From NCBI GenBank assembly GCA_964539305.1, contig CAZIIM010000027.1, positions 1 through 26,199 of the forward strand: a stretch of DNA of 26,199 bases. The letters run 5' to 3'. Position numbers and translations under genes: made by a program. The notes under the pieces were generated by a model. It saw nothing but the letters and a program-made list of their open reading frames with translations, was not told where the DNA came from and made no database searches. This DNA is from CAZNUM01 sp964539305 (GTDB lineage: Bacteria > Fidelibacterota > Marinisomatia > Marinisomatales > TCS55). Below, piece after piece: positions 1-7,045 of this stretch; position 1 is the stretch's first letter; the number at the start of each line of letters is the position of its first letter.

Positions 1-22
1 GTCCCAGAAACAACCGCATAAA

Positions 23-44
23 CCCCGAATTTCCTAATTTGGGG
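23..44 (+). terminator. possible terminator hairpin of an upstream gene
   Basis: A 9-bp stem (positions 23-31 with 36-44, including one G-T pair) closes a 4-base loop TCCT. The tail is only CTTCATT, so this is a weak intrinsic terminator at best. It could end transcription of a gene lying left of the window. The stem is read directly; its function is inferred. Confidence 0.35.
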
Positions 45-167
45 CTTCATTAAGGTTGAGTCAAATATTATTGAATTAACCAAATTTTTGTTTAAATTCT
101 ATTAATTGGATTGAGAATAACTCTGAAACAAAAACCACATACCAAAACGAAAACACGAGTTTGAATT

Positions 168-198
168 GAGGGGGGAGTAGATTATATGCTCCCCCTTC
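168..198 (+). promoter_or_regulatory. leader hairpin before the small membrane protein pair
   Basis: A 10-bp stem (168-177 with 189-198, G-rich on the left arm and C-rich on the right, one G-T pair) encloses an 11-base AT-rich loop. It ends about 20 bases before the Shine-Dalgarno GGAGGA at 218-223. It could be a 5' leader structure that stabilises or attenuates the small-gene transcript, or a terminator with a poor T tail. The upstream DNA (about 50-160) is very AT-rich and probably holds a promoter, but I could not fix the -35 and -10 boxes. Confidence 0.4.
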
Positions 199-228
199 TT
201 CATTTCAACCAAACCATGGAGGAACAAC

Positions 229-438
229 ATGGCTGATGTAAGCACAACCGTAAGAAACGTCGTAGAAGGAATCGTTGGACTGATCAAAGCGTTGATCGTA
301 CTCTTTGTGTTTGTCAACATCCTATACTCAACCGGTATCGACCCCATCGGTGGGTTGACAGACCTGGTAGATGCCTTCTTGGAGGGCGGTTTCCCCGGTT
401 TGCTGGCTTTGTTGCTTTTTGTTTCATTCCTAGGTTAA
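229..438 (+). CDS. small two-helix membrane protein, copy 1
   Basis: This 69-residue protein matches no named family that I recognise. A strong Shine-Dalgarno GGAGGA lies 5 bases before the ATG. The sequence shows a short polar amphipathic N-terminus, a first hydrophobic helix at about residues 12-34, a connecting loop with IGG..DL at 40-46, and a GGF.GLLAL motif (53-61) leading into a second hydrophobic helix that ends at the C-terminus. It has no signal peptidase site and no catalytic motif, so it is probably an inner-membrane protein. It aligns without gaps to the next gene, with 27 of 69 positions identical, so the pair arose by duplication. Structural, ion-conducting, toxin or holin-like roles are all possible, and none can be chosen from sequence. 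Confidence 0.75.
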   Translation: MADVSTTVRNVVEGIVGLIKALIVLFVFVNILYSTGIDPIGGLTDLVDAFLEGGFPGLLALLLFVSFLG

Positions 439-449
439 CAGATGGAATA

Positions 450-476
450 ATCGGGGTCAATGAATTTGACCCCGGT
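450..476 (+). repeat. inverted repeat between the two small genes
   Basis: A perfect 9-bp stem (452-460 with 466-474) closes a 5-base loop TGAAT. It can extend to 11 bp with a T-G and an A-T pair (450-451 with 475-476). No T-run follows, so it does not look like a simple terminator. It lies 12 bases after the first stop codon and 17 bases before the Shine-Dalgarno of the second gene. This fits an mRNA processing or stability element, or a partial attenuator that sets the ratio of the two products. Confidence 0.55.
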
Positions 477-503
477 CTCCCGTTAATGATTTAGGAGGAA
501 TAC

Positions 504-716
504 ATGCAGAAAGCCTTTGAAACCGTGACAAAATGGATCGGCGATTTAACCGAGCTACTAAAGATGTTGATTGTACTCGGCATCGTGGTCGGTGTTTTAT
601 TCGAGGACTACTTCGGTGTCATTGGCGGCATCGGGGATCTGATGAGCAAATTCGGAGATGGTGGATTTGCTGGTCTCCTGGCTCTGATCCTGATTGTCAT
701 GTGGTATAAAAAATAA
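504..716 (+). CDS. small two-helix membrane protein, copy 2
   Basis: This 70-residue protein is the paralogue of the preceding gene and has no recognised family. AGGAGG at 493-498 lies 5 bases before the ATG. It shares an ungapped architecture with copy 1: an amphipathic start, K20 before the LIVL of the first helix (about 18-33), IGG..DL at 40-46, the GGF.GLLAL motif at 53-61, and a second helix. It differs in having more acidic residues in its loops and a basic WYKK end, where copy 1 ends in a hydrophobic tail. That difference suggests the two are not redundant and could sit together as a heteromer. The strong ribosome sites and the strong terminator that follows suggest high expression. 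Confidence 0.75.
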   Translation: MQKAFETVTKWIGDLTELLKMLIVLGIVVGVLFEDYFGVIGGIGDLMSKFGDGGFAGLLALILIVMWYKK

Positions 717-733
717 GGTAAGCCAAGCAAAAT

Positions 734-767
734 CAAGTAGCGCCCCCCAGCGGGGCGCTACTTGTTT
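734..767 (+). terminator. strong intrinsic terminator after the small gene pair
   Basis: A perfect 13-bp GC-rich stem (734-746 with 752-764) with a 5-base loop is followed by TTT and an A-tract. It begins 17 bases after the second small gene's stop. It separates the two small genes as their own transcription unit from the envelope genes that follow. Confidence 0.85.
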
Positions 768-787
768 AAAACGGGGTGGTTGGATGA

Positions 788-1606
788 ATGATTGTTCCCA
801 AACGAGCAGTCATCTGTTTCATTTTTCTTTCTTTTCTATCGGGCGCTTTTGAGCACCTGCCTCGGTCTCCGCAGAATGTGGGCCAAGGGGCCGCCGCCCT
901 GAATTTTAATGGCGGTATCCCGGGTACTTACGTGGACCCAGCCAGCCTACCAGCGGGACGGAGCGGTGGCTTCGCTTTCCAAGGAGGGTATCAATTCGGG
1001 CTTCGGGCCTTGAAACACTGGAGTGGCATTTCTGTTTTTCATACTAGGCTAGCTCCCATTGGCATTGGGATAACTTCGTTTGGAAATCCGGCGTATTCCG
1101 AAACAACTGTTGGTCTGTATAGCGGCTATTCTTGGGGAGAACGTATCCGGTGGGGTGTGGAAGCGAACCTGTATACTCTTTCCATACGGGACTATGGTTC
1201 CGATGCGGTAGTGGGCTTTACTGTGGCCTGGCATGTTCGGCTTTTCCCCCAGGTGGAGTGGGGAACTATTTTACGAAATGTGAATACCCCCGGAATTGGC
1301 CTGAACGCAGATCCACTGCCCCAAAATATTATTTCCGGCTTTCTCATTGAAATACAACCGAACCTCAATGTTCAGTTGGAATGGGAACAGGACACAGCCT
1401 ATAAGGGGGAGATGAAGTACGGAGTGTTTTACCAGTTCAGACCCTGGTTATCCCTGACATCCGGTTTCTGTAATCGCACCGGACAGTTTACGGCTGCCAT
1501 GAATTTTCAAATTTCACATCTCAGTATCAGCTATGCGATTGTTACCCACCCACAGTTGGGGAATTCTCAATGGGTTGGTATCGCTGTGCCTTTGGTTAAG
1601 CCCTAG
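788..1606 (+). CDS. PorV-like outer-membrane beta-barrel protein
   Basis: This 272-residue protein has an N-terminal signal peptide: K5 and R6, then a hydrophobic run to about residue 20. After it comes a short segment resembling the PorV/UPF0164 start (GQGAAALNFNGG, then VDPASL in place of the family's NPA-L). The remainder has the alternating polar/aromatic strands and Gly/Tyr/Trp-rich turns of an outer-membrane barrel. In PorV/PorQ families such proteins are outer-membrane barrels linked to type IX secretion or surface attachment. Here the match is to the N-terminal pattern only, and no other type IX gene is in the window, so the exact role is open. The ribosome site is weak. Its 3' end overlaps the next gene's longest reading frame by 74 bases. 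Confidence 0.6.
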   Translation: MIVPKRAVICFIFLSFLSGAFEHLPRSPQNVGQGAAALNFNGGIPGTYVDPASLPAGRSGGFAFQGGYQFGLRALKHWSGISVFHTRLAPIGIGITSFGNPAYSETTVGLYSGYSWGERIRWGVEANLYTLSIRDYGSDAVVGFTVAWHVRLFPQVEWGTILRNVNTPGIGLNADPLPQNIISGFLIEIQPNLNVQLEWEQDTAYKGEMKYGVFYQFRPWLSLTSGFCNRTGQFTAAMNFQISHLSISYAIVTHPQLGNSQWVGIAVPLVKP

Positions 1607-3338
1607 TCGAGTAATTCCCCAAACGGTGACAGAACTCCCCAGCCTGTTTCGACAGGATGCGGAGGAATCAATCCCGGAAGAGGATTTGCTTCTTCTGGAA
1701 GAAATCCTGGTCCATTCTTCCGGTATTTCAGCGGGCGTTTTAAAACAATTGATGGCTTTAACCATTCTGTCTGATCAGGACATACAATTACTGAAATATT
1801 ATGCCCGGAAGCCCAATCCAAAACTTATCCTTAAAGCGCCTGATCTTTCCCCTCGCCTGAGGGATCTTTTACGGCTGATTGAGAGGGAGTCAAGACCTGG
1901 ACCATCCTCCATAGTTTTTAAGCATTGGCTGGCAGCTTCAAGAGGTCTCCGTTACCGGTGGCGTGGGAGGGCCAATCTGGAAACGGGAACAATTGGTTTT
2001 TTCCTGGAGCGCGATCCCGGGGAACGGAAAATAGGGGATTTTTATTCCCTCTATCTCCTCCATTCGGGCGACCATGGAGAGTGGATTCTTGGTGACCACC
2101 AGCTGGTGGCCGGGTTTGGACTCCTTGCCGGTCATGCTTACAGGGTCAATAAGGGATTTTCATCGTTATCTTTATTTACCAGACCCGGTCAGGGATTACT
2201 GCCCTACCGGTCGACCCACGAGGCCTGGTCCAATCGCGGGTTGGGGTGGACCGATTCTAACCGGCTCGGGCGATTCACGGTTTCCTTCAGCCATAACCGG
2301 AGGGAAGGTTACTTGGATAAGAAAAGCGGTGTGAACGTTCTGACCAGTGGTTCTCATGTCGGTTCCGGCCTCGAATTGGACCGCAGTTTGGCGGAGAACC
2401 TGGCCATTTTCAACTGGGAGTATGAGTCGGAGAATGGATTGGGTGGATTCATACTGGCGGAGCAACAGTGGAATGATCTTCTGGGGCAACGGTTGGTATT
2501 TCATTATCGGGGGGTGTATGGTCTGGTTCGGAGGAAGGGTCAAACCGTGTTTAGCGAGTGGGCTCTCGGCAGGAACAGGATCGAGGCCTATTATGCGGGC
2601 CTTTCTCTCCGCAAATATGGGTTCCAGTATGTTTTGAATCTTCGAAAATATGAGCCTGGTTATACCGGGTTCCGATCTGATCCGTTTAGCGAATGGGGCG
2701 GGACGGAATGGAACGAAAGCGGTCTTTACCAAGGGTTACGTTTTAAAACTGGGGTTTTGCGAATGACGTTGTTTACAGATCGTTACCTCCGCCCCGGTGA
2801 TCCTTTCCACCAGTCAGGACTTGAAACCGGGATAAGGGCAGAAGGGCGTTTCATGGGGATGGATTTTGACATTCAACGAAAACAGGAAAGAAAACAAAAC
2901 GAACCAAAGCTTATTTTTGGTACTTCCGCACCGGAAAGGGAGAGGATTCGTCAATCCTGGCGGATTACCTGCCGATCTAAAAACCAAGGGTGGAAAATTC
3001 AATATGCGCGTGTCAGTACCAACGGAGTTAAAACCCCAGGTGAAGGACTCTATTTTCAAATGAATCGAAGACAGGGAAAGCTCTTTTTTCAGGCCAACTG
3101 GGTAATGGTCTCGGTGCAGAATTACGGGAACCGGCTCTATTTTTGGGATGTAAATCTGCCCGGTGAAATGGTGAGTAGAATGTATGCCACCAGTGGCATG
3201 GGTCCCGCATTTCTGATCATGTACCAGGGAATGAGAGGCGCCCAGATCGGCGGGCGCTGCCGTTTCTGGTTCTCCCACTACCGTCTGTCTGAGGGATCAT
3301 TGCTTCAGGCCGGACTTTATGTAAATATTGAGCTCTAG
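1533..3338 (+). CDS. exported helix-hairpin-helix plus beta-barrel protein
   Basis: This protein has up to 601 residues. An N-terminal hydrophobic segment (about residues 11-24) looks like a signal peptide. An acidic helical region at about 40-115 (EEDLLLLEEILV, then LSDQDIQLLKYYARK and LSPRLRDLLRLIE) resembles the ComEA-like helix-hairpin-helix repeats found at the start of long barrel proteins in Bacteroidetes. From about residue 130 to the end it is dominated by alternating strands and aromatic-rich turns, closing with a typical barrel strand ending VNIEL. The family role is not established; DNA binding or uptake at the outer membrane is only suggested by the HhH part. ATG 1533 gives a 74-base overlap with the previous gene. 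TTG 1575 would still leave a signal peptide and shortens the overlap to 32 bases, so the start is uncertain. Confidence 0.6.
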   Translation: MRLLPTHSWGILNGLVSLCLWLSPSRVIPQTVTELPSLFRQDAEESIPEEDLLLLEEILVHSSGISAGVLKQLMALTILSDQDIQLLKYYARKPNPKLILKAPDLSPRLRDLLRLIERESRPGPSSIVFKHWLAASRGLRYRWRGRANLETGTIGFFLERDPGERKIGDFYSLYLLHSGDHGEWILGDHQLVAGFGLLAGHAYRVNKGFSSLSLFTRPGQGLLPYRSTHEAWSNRGLGWTDSNRLGRFTVSFSHNRREGYLDKKSGVNVLTSGSHVGSGLELDRSLAENLAIFNWEYESENGLGGFILAEQQWNDLLGQRLVFHYRGVYGLVRRKGQTVFSEWALGRNRIEAYYAGLSLRKYGFQYVLNLRKYEPGYTGFRSDPFSEWGGTEWNESGLYQGLRFKTGVLRMTLFTDRYLRPGDPFHQSGLETGIRAEGRFMGMDFDIQRKQERKQNEPKLIFGTSAPERERIRQSWRITCRSKNQGWKIQYARVSTNGVKTPGEGLYFQMNRRQGKLFFQANWVMVSVQNYGNRLYFWDVNLPGEMVSRMYATSGMGPAFLIMYQGMRGAQIGGRCRFWFSHYRLSEGSLLQAGLYVNIEL

Positions 3339-3385
3339 AGCAGGTCTTATTGCTTTGGGGTCATGAGTGGGATAATTTCCCGCCC

Positions 3386-4876
3386 ATGAAACGCCTACTT
3401 CAACAGGGATATTTCTTTCTGTTTCTCATTGCACTCGCCTCTGCTTTTCCTGTGAAGGTGATCAACCGTGTAAACCAGCAGGAAGACGAAATTAAGACGC
3501 TGGACTGGCTTGAAGGGACCTATGTCTCCTCCCGGGATATCTCCCGTGTCCTGGCCAACCGGGAACCGTTTGTCAATATGGAACGAAAAAAGATGGTATT
3601 GTATATCGGTGACCACCGCATCAAAGTTTCGGCCCAAACCAGCTATATCCTGGTGGATGAGCAGGTATTTCAGATGCCCATGCCCTCTGTCTGGTCCAAT
3701 AACGATATTTTTCTCCCGGCAGAGTCCTTTTTTAGTATTCTGAAATCCACCTCCTTACCAGGTATTGCCTACGACTCCCACCGGCAGATTCTGGATGTGG
3801 ATTTAAAGGAATTCAATATTTATGCCGTAAATATCAGTCAAAAAGCCAACGGTACAATTCTTCGGATCAAAACCAGGGAACTCTTTCCCGAGGGGAATAT
3901 CAGTTCTTTCACCCATGAGAATGGCTGGTTTTATTTAACGGTGGCCGGGGGTCTGGCCGATACGACCGAGATTCGGCGCAGCGATACGCGGGGTGTGATT
4001 AAAAAAGTGGTGGCAGATCAACTGGGGGAGACGGCGCAACTGGCGTTTCAACTCCGTGCACCGGTGGAAAGCCATGAAGTTTACCAGAGTCGCGACCCCA
4101 GTGAAATCGTTGTTTCACTTCGGACACCGTTGGCGAAAAGTGTTTCCCGGATTAAGGAAGTCCGGGACCGCTGGAGATTGGATACGGTCGTACTGGATGC
4201 CGGCCACGGTGGTAAGGATCCTGGTACCATCGGTCACAGGGGGACCAAAGAGAAGGATATTGCACTGGATATTACTAAACGGGTGGGGATGCTGCTGGAA
4301 AAGAACACCAAGTTAAAAGTGATCTACACCCGGGATGAGGATGTATTTATCCCCCTATGGAAACGGACCAAAATTGCCAATGAAGCCAATGGAAAAATTT
4401 TTGTCAGTATTCATTTGAATTCCAGCCCGAACCGCTCTGTCAGTGGCGCGGAAACTTATTTGCTCCGACCGGGTAAAACGGAGGACGCCATTGAAGTCGC
4501 TTCCCGCGAGAATGGTGTGATTAAACTGGAAGACCAAACCGGAGATCAGTATAAAAACCTGGCAGGGGAAAACCTGATTATGGCTACTATGGCACAGAGT
4601 ATGTTTATGAAGGAGAGCGAAGATTTAGCGGCCATGATTCAGGAAGAGATTCGAAAAAAGGTCAAATCCAAGAACCGGGGGGTGAAACAGGCCGGTTTTT
4701 ATGTCCTGGTGGGCGCCAGTATGCCGAATGTGCTGGTGGAGGCGGGCTATCTAACCAATCCGACGGAAGAAAAAAATCTCAGGAAAGCGGCCTATCGGCA
4801 ACAGCTGGCGGAAGCCATTTACCGGGCCATTGTCAAATTCCGTTACTCCCGGGAACAGGTTCTGGCAGAGGGTTGA
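3386..4876 (+). CDS. N-acetylmuramoyl-L-alanine amidase (Amidase_3)
   Basis: This zinc amidase cleaves the bond between N-acetylmuramic acid and L-alanine in peptidoglycan, in the periplasm. ATG 3386 is chosen because it directly precedes a signal peptide (MKRLLQQGYFFLFLIALASA). An upstream in-frame TTG at 3350 would add a hydrophilic leader. The N-terminal ~200 residues look like copper-amine-oxidase-like/AMIN substrate-binding domains. The catalytic domain starts at about residue 268 with VLDAGHGGKDPG (zinc His274), the Glu of TKEKDI, then VSIHLNSSPN (second His) and LVEAGYLTN (catalytic Glu). All key residues are present. The stop codon abuts the murI start, linking wall cleavage and precursor supply. 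It belongs to the AmiA/B/C or CwlD type, and I cannot assign a subgroup symbol. Confidence 0.9.
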   Translation: MKRLLQQGYFFLFLIALASAFPVKVINRVNQQEDEIKTLDWLEGTYVSSRDISRVLANREPFVNMERKKMVLYIGDHRIKVSAQTSYILVDEQVFQMPMPSVWSNNDIFLPAESFFSILKSTSLPGIAYDSHRQILDVDLKEFNIYAVNISQKANGTILRIKTRELFPEGNISSFTHENGWFYLTVAGGLADTTEIRRSDTRGVIKKVVADQLGETAQLAFQLRAPVESHEVYQSRDPSEIVVSLRTPLAKSVSRIKEVRDRWRLDTVVLDAGHGGKDPGTIGHRGTKEKDIALDITKRVGMLLEKNTKLKVIYTRDEDVFIPLWKRTKIANEANGKIFVSIHLNSSPNRSVSGAETYLLRPGKTEDAIEVASRENGVIKLEDQTGDQYKNLAGENLIMATMAQSMFMKESEDLAAMIQEEIRKKVKSKNRGVKQAGFYVLVGASMPNVLVEAGYLTNPTEEKNLRKAAYRQQLAEAIYRAIVKFRYSREQVLAEG

Positions 4877-5680
4877 TTGGCAGCTTCCGGCCCCATTGGT
4901 GTTTTTGATTCCGGTTTGGGGGGACTGACGGTCGTTCGGGCCCTGCGCCGGAAATTACCTCGCGAAACTATCGTCTATTTTGGAGACAGCGCCCGTGTGC
5001 CCTATGGGAATAAGAGTCCCACGCTGGTTAGACAGTACAGTCGGGAAATATCCGAATTTTTAATTGAAAAAGGGGCCAAATTAATTGTTGTTGCCTGTAA
5101 TACCGCATCTGCATTGGCACTGGAAGAACTGCGAGAAACCTTCCAGGTGCCCATCATCGGCGTTATTGAACCAGGGGCGGAAGCGGCTGTAAAAGCAACT
5201 CAAACAGGGCATGTGGGTGTTATCGGGACTTTGGCGACCGTGCGCTCGGGTGCTTATGAAAAGGCCCTGGTGAAGCACCTTCCTTCGGTGAAAATTACCA
5301 GTAAAGCCTGTCCCTTATTTGTTCCCCTGGTGGAGGAGGGGTGGACCGAAGGCGATATTCCGGAACGGGTCGCCAGAACCTACCTTACTTCAATCCGTTC
5401 GGATGGGGTAGATACCCTGATCCTCGGCTGTACTCATTATCCGCTGTTGACGGGGGTTATTGGGAAAGTCATGACTTCAGCTGTTACCTTGGTGGATTCG
5501 GCTGAAACCACTGCCCTCGAAACGGAAAAAGTGTTAATCCAATCTGAATTATTAGCCGATGCCGCTTCCCCAGGTGAATTGGATTGTTTTGTAAGTGACC
5601 TGCCCTTGCGGTTTGAACAGGTGGCCCAGCGTTTCCTGGGGGCCCCCGTAAGCAATGTCTCCGAAGTCCAGCTCCACTGA
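4877..5680 (+). CDS. murI: glutamate racemase
   Basis: MurI interconverts L- and D-glutamate in the cytoplasm and supplies D-Glu for peptidoglycan. The 267-residue length is typical. Motifs in order are IGVFDSGLGGLTV (Asp11), YFGDSARVPYGNKS, ACNTASALAL (catalytic Cys74), GTLATVRSGAY and LGCTHYPLL (catalytic Cys185, His187). Translation begins at TTG 4877, immediately after the amidase TGA with no spacer, and the AGAGGG at 4867-4872 inside the amidase gene is the likely ribosome site. This arrangement implies translational coupling. The 3' end overlaps folC by 26 bases. Confidence 0.95.
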   Translation: MAASGPIGVFDSGLGGLTVVRALRRKLPRETIVYFGDSARVPYGNKSPTLVRQYSREISEFLIEKGAKLIVVACNTASALALEELRETFQVPIIGVIEPGAEAAVKATQTGHVGVIGTLATVRSGAYEKALVKHLPSVKITSKACPLFVPLVEEGWTEGDIPERVARTYLTSIRSDGVDTLILGCTHYPLLTGVIGKVMTSAVTLVDSAETTALETEKVLIQSELLADAASPGELDCFVSDLPLRFEQVAQRFLGAPVSNVSEVQLH

Positions 5681-6944
5681 TATCAAAGAACTGCTGAGCT
5701 ATCTTTATGGTCTCCGCCGGTTGGGAATCAAAACCGGTCTTCGACATACAAGGGAACTACTGGCGTGCTGCGGGAACCCGGAGACTCAATTCCGTTCTAT
5801 CCATATTTCCGGTACAAACGGTAAAGGGTCCGTGGCGGCAATGAGCGCATCGATCCTTCAGGCCGCCGGAATGAAAGTGGGTCTCTATACCTCTCCTCAT
5901 TTAATCCGCTTCAATGAGAGGATACGCATTAATGGGATTCCCATTGAAGATGACTGGATTGGGGACTTTATGCAGACCTACCGGGATCCGGTTGAAAGAA
6001 TTCAGACCACCTTTTTCGAAACGACCACTGCCCTGGCGTTTTCCTGTTTTGCGGCTGAAAATGTGGATATTGCCGTAATCGAAACCGGCCTCGGAGGGCG
6101 ATTAGATTCCACAAATGTTCTTGAGCCGGCAATAACAGCCATTACACCCGTCTCGTTAGACCATCGGGATATCCTGGGAGACAAGCTTGAGGTCATTGCT
6201 GCTGAAAAGGCGGGAATCATCAAGGTGCGTACGCCATTGGTTCTTGGTCCGCAGGAGCCGGAAGTTCTGGCGGTGCTGGAGACAACAGCGCAGAAACAAT
6301 CTGCCCCCCTTTTAACTGTTGATCAGCCTCAGTTTAAAAAAGTAGATGTCACTGAACAGGGAACAACCTTTATTTTTAACGGGTCTCGATATGAAATCCC
6401 GCTTCTGGGCTACCATCAGGCCGTCAACGCGGGGATGGCCATTCAAATTACAAATGGAATTGTGCCCGGGTTACGGAGGGAGGTAGTTCGGCAGGGGTTG
6501 CGAAGTGTCAATTGGCCGGGGCGCCTTCAGCAGCTTCACGCCCAGCCACCCATATTCTATGATGTTGCCCACAACGCTCATGGATTGCGTATTGTGATCC
6601 GGACCCTCCAGCGTATCTACGGGAAAGCACCGGTAATTCTGCTGGTTTTGAAGGGAGACAAGGAGTTGGGTTTAATTGCTTCTGAACTGGATCGTCATTC
6701 CGGGGGATTGATCATCGGCGGCGCCGAGCACAGGGGTTTGATGGATAGCCAGACCCTAGGCATTGAACTTTCAAAACGGATGAAACGGTCGTTTCAGGAA
6801 ATCACTGATTTTTCTACTGCCCTGGGCACATTAGTGGAAGAGGCGGCCGAATCAGAAACCTGCGGATTGATTGTGGGCAGCCATTATGTGGCGGAGGACG
6901 TTTACGATAGGTTTGATTTTTCCTTTCAGAATGGAAGAATTTAA
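5655..6944 (+). CDS. folC: dihydrofolate synthase / folylpolyglutamate synthase
   Basis: FolC adds glutamate to dihydropteroate and to folates using ATP (Mur-ligase fold). The 429-residue length is normal. Visible motifs are the P-loop SGTNGKGSV (G53-S59), SPHLIRFNERI, the ETGLGGRLDSTNV metal/ATP segment, SLDHRDILG, and in the C-terminal domain YDVAHNAHGL, matching the family's D.AHN. ATG 5655 lies 26 bases inside murI, so the two are probably co-translated. The first 9 residues are poorly conserved in style, and real homology starts at about IKELLSYLYGL. The synthase and polyglutamylation roles cannot be separated from sequence. Confidence 0.93.
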   Translation: MSPKSSSTDIKELLSYLYGLRRLGIKTGLRHTRELLACCGNPETQFRSIHISGTNGKGSVAAMSASILQAAGMKVGLYTSPHLIRFNERIRINGIPIEDDWIGDFMQTYRDPVERIQTTFFETTTALAFSCFAAENVDIAVIETGLGGRLDSTNVLEPAITAITPVSLDHRDILGDKLEVIAAEKAGIIKVRTPLVLGPQEPEVLAVLETTAQKQSAPLLTVDQPQFKKVDVTEQGTTFIFNGSRYEIPLLGYHQAVNAGMAIQITNGIVPGLRREVVRQGLRSVNWPGRLQQLHAQPPIFYDVAHNAHGLRIVIRTLQRIYGKAPVILLVLKGDKELGLIASELDRHSGGLIIGGAEHRGLMDSQTLGIELSKRMKRSFQEITDFSTALGTLVEEAAESETCGLIVGSHYVAEDVYDRFDFSFQNGRI

Positions 6945-6950
6945 TGTAAC

Positions 6951-6980
6951 TTGAAACGCACGAACTGAATTTATTATAAC
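6951..6980 (+). promoter_or_regulatory. possible promoter for rho
   Basis: TTGAAA at 6951-6956 is followed 18 bases later by TATAAC at 6975-6980 (or 17 bases later by TTATAA). Both resemble sigma-70-type boxes and lie just after the folC stop, in the only sizeable gap between folC and rho. If the organism uses Bacteroidetes-type promoters these boxes may be coincidental. Confidence 0.4.
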
Positions 6981-6996
6981 CCCCCAACCGGGGGTT
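6978..6996 (+). promoter_or_regulatory. C/G-rich hairpin in the rho leader
   Basis: A 7-bp stem (6978-6984 with 6990-6996) with a 5-base loop lies about 50 bases before the rho ATG. It is followed by CCCCGCAGTTTT. It could be a weak folC terminator or part of an autoregulatory leader, since rho is autoregulated by leader attenuation in enteric bacteria. It overlaps the candidate -10 box, so the terminator and promoter readings compete. Confidence 0.4.
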
Positions 6997-7045
6997 CCCC
7001 GCAGTTTTATACACGAATAACTTTATTTAACAAGGATCTCTTTTT

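Noticed and set aside
2196..2732. 178-codon minus-strand frame inside the HhH-barrel gene
   Set aside because: It is a proline/arginine-rich shadow of the barrel-coding strand, with no ribosome site or recognisable domain.
3350..3385. Upstream TTG start for the amidase
   Set aside because: It adds 12 hydrophilic residues before an obvious signal peptide that begins exactly at ATG 3386.
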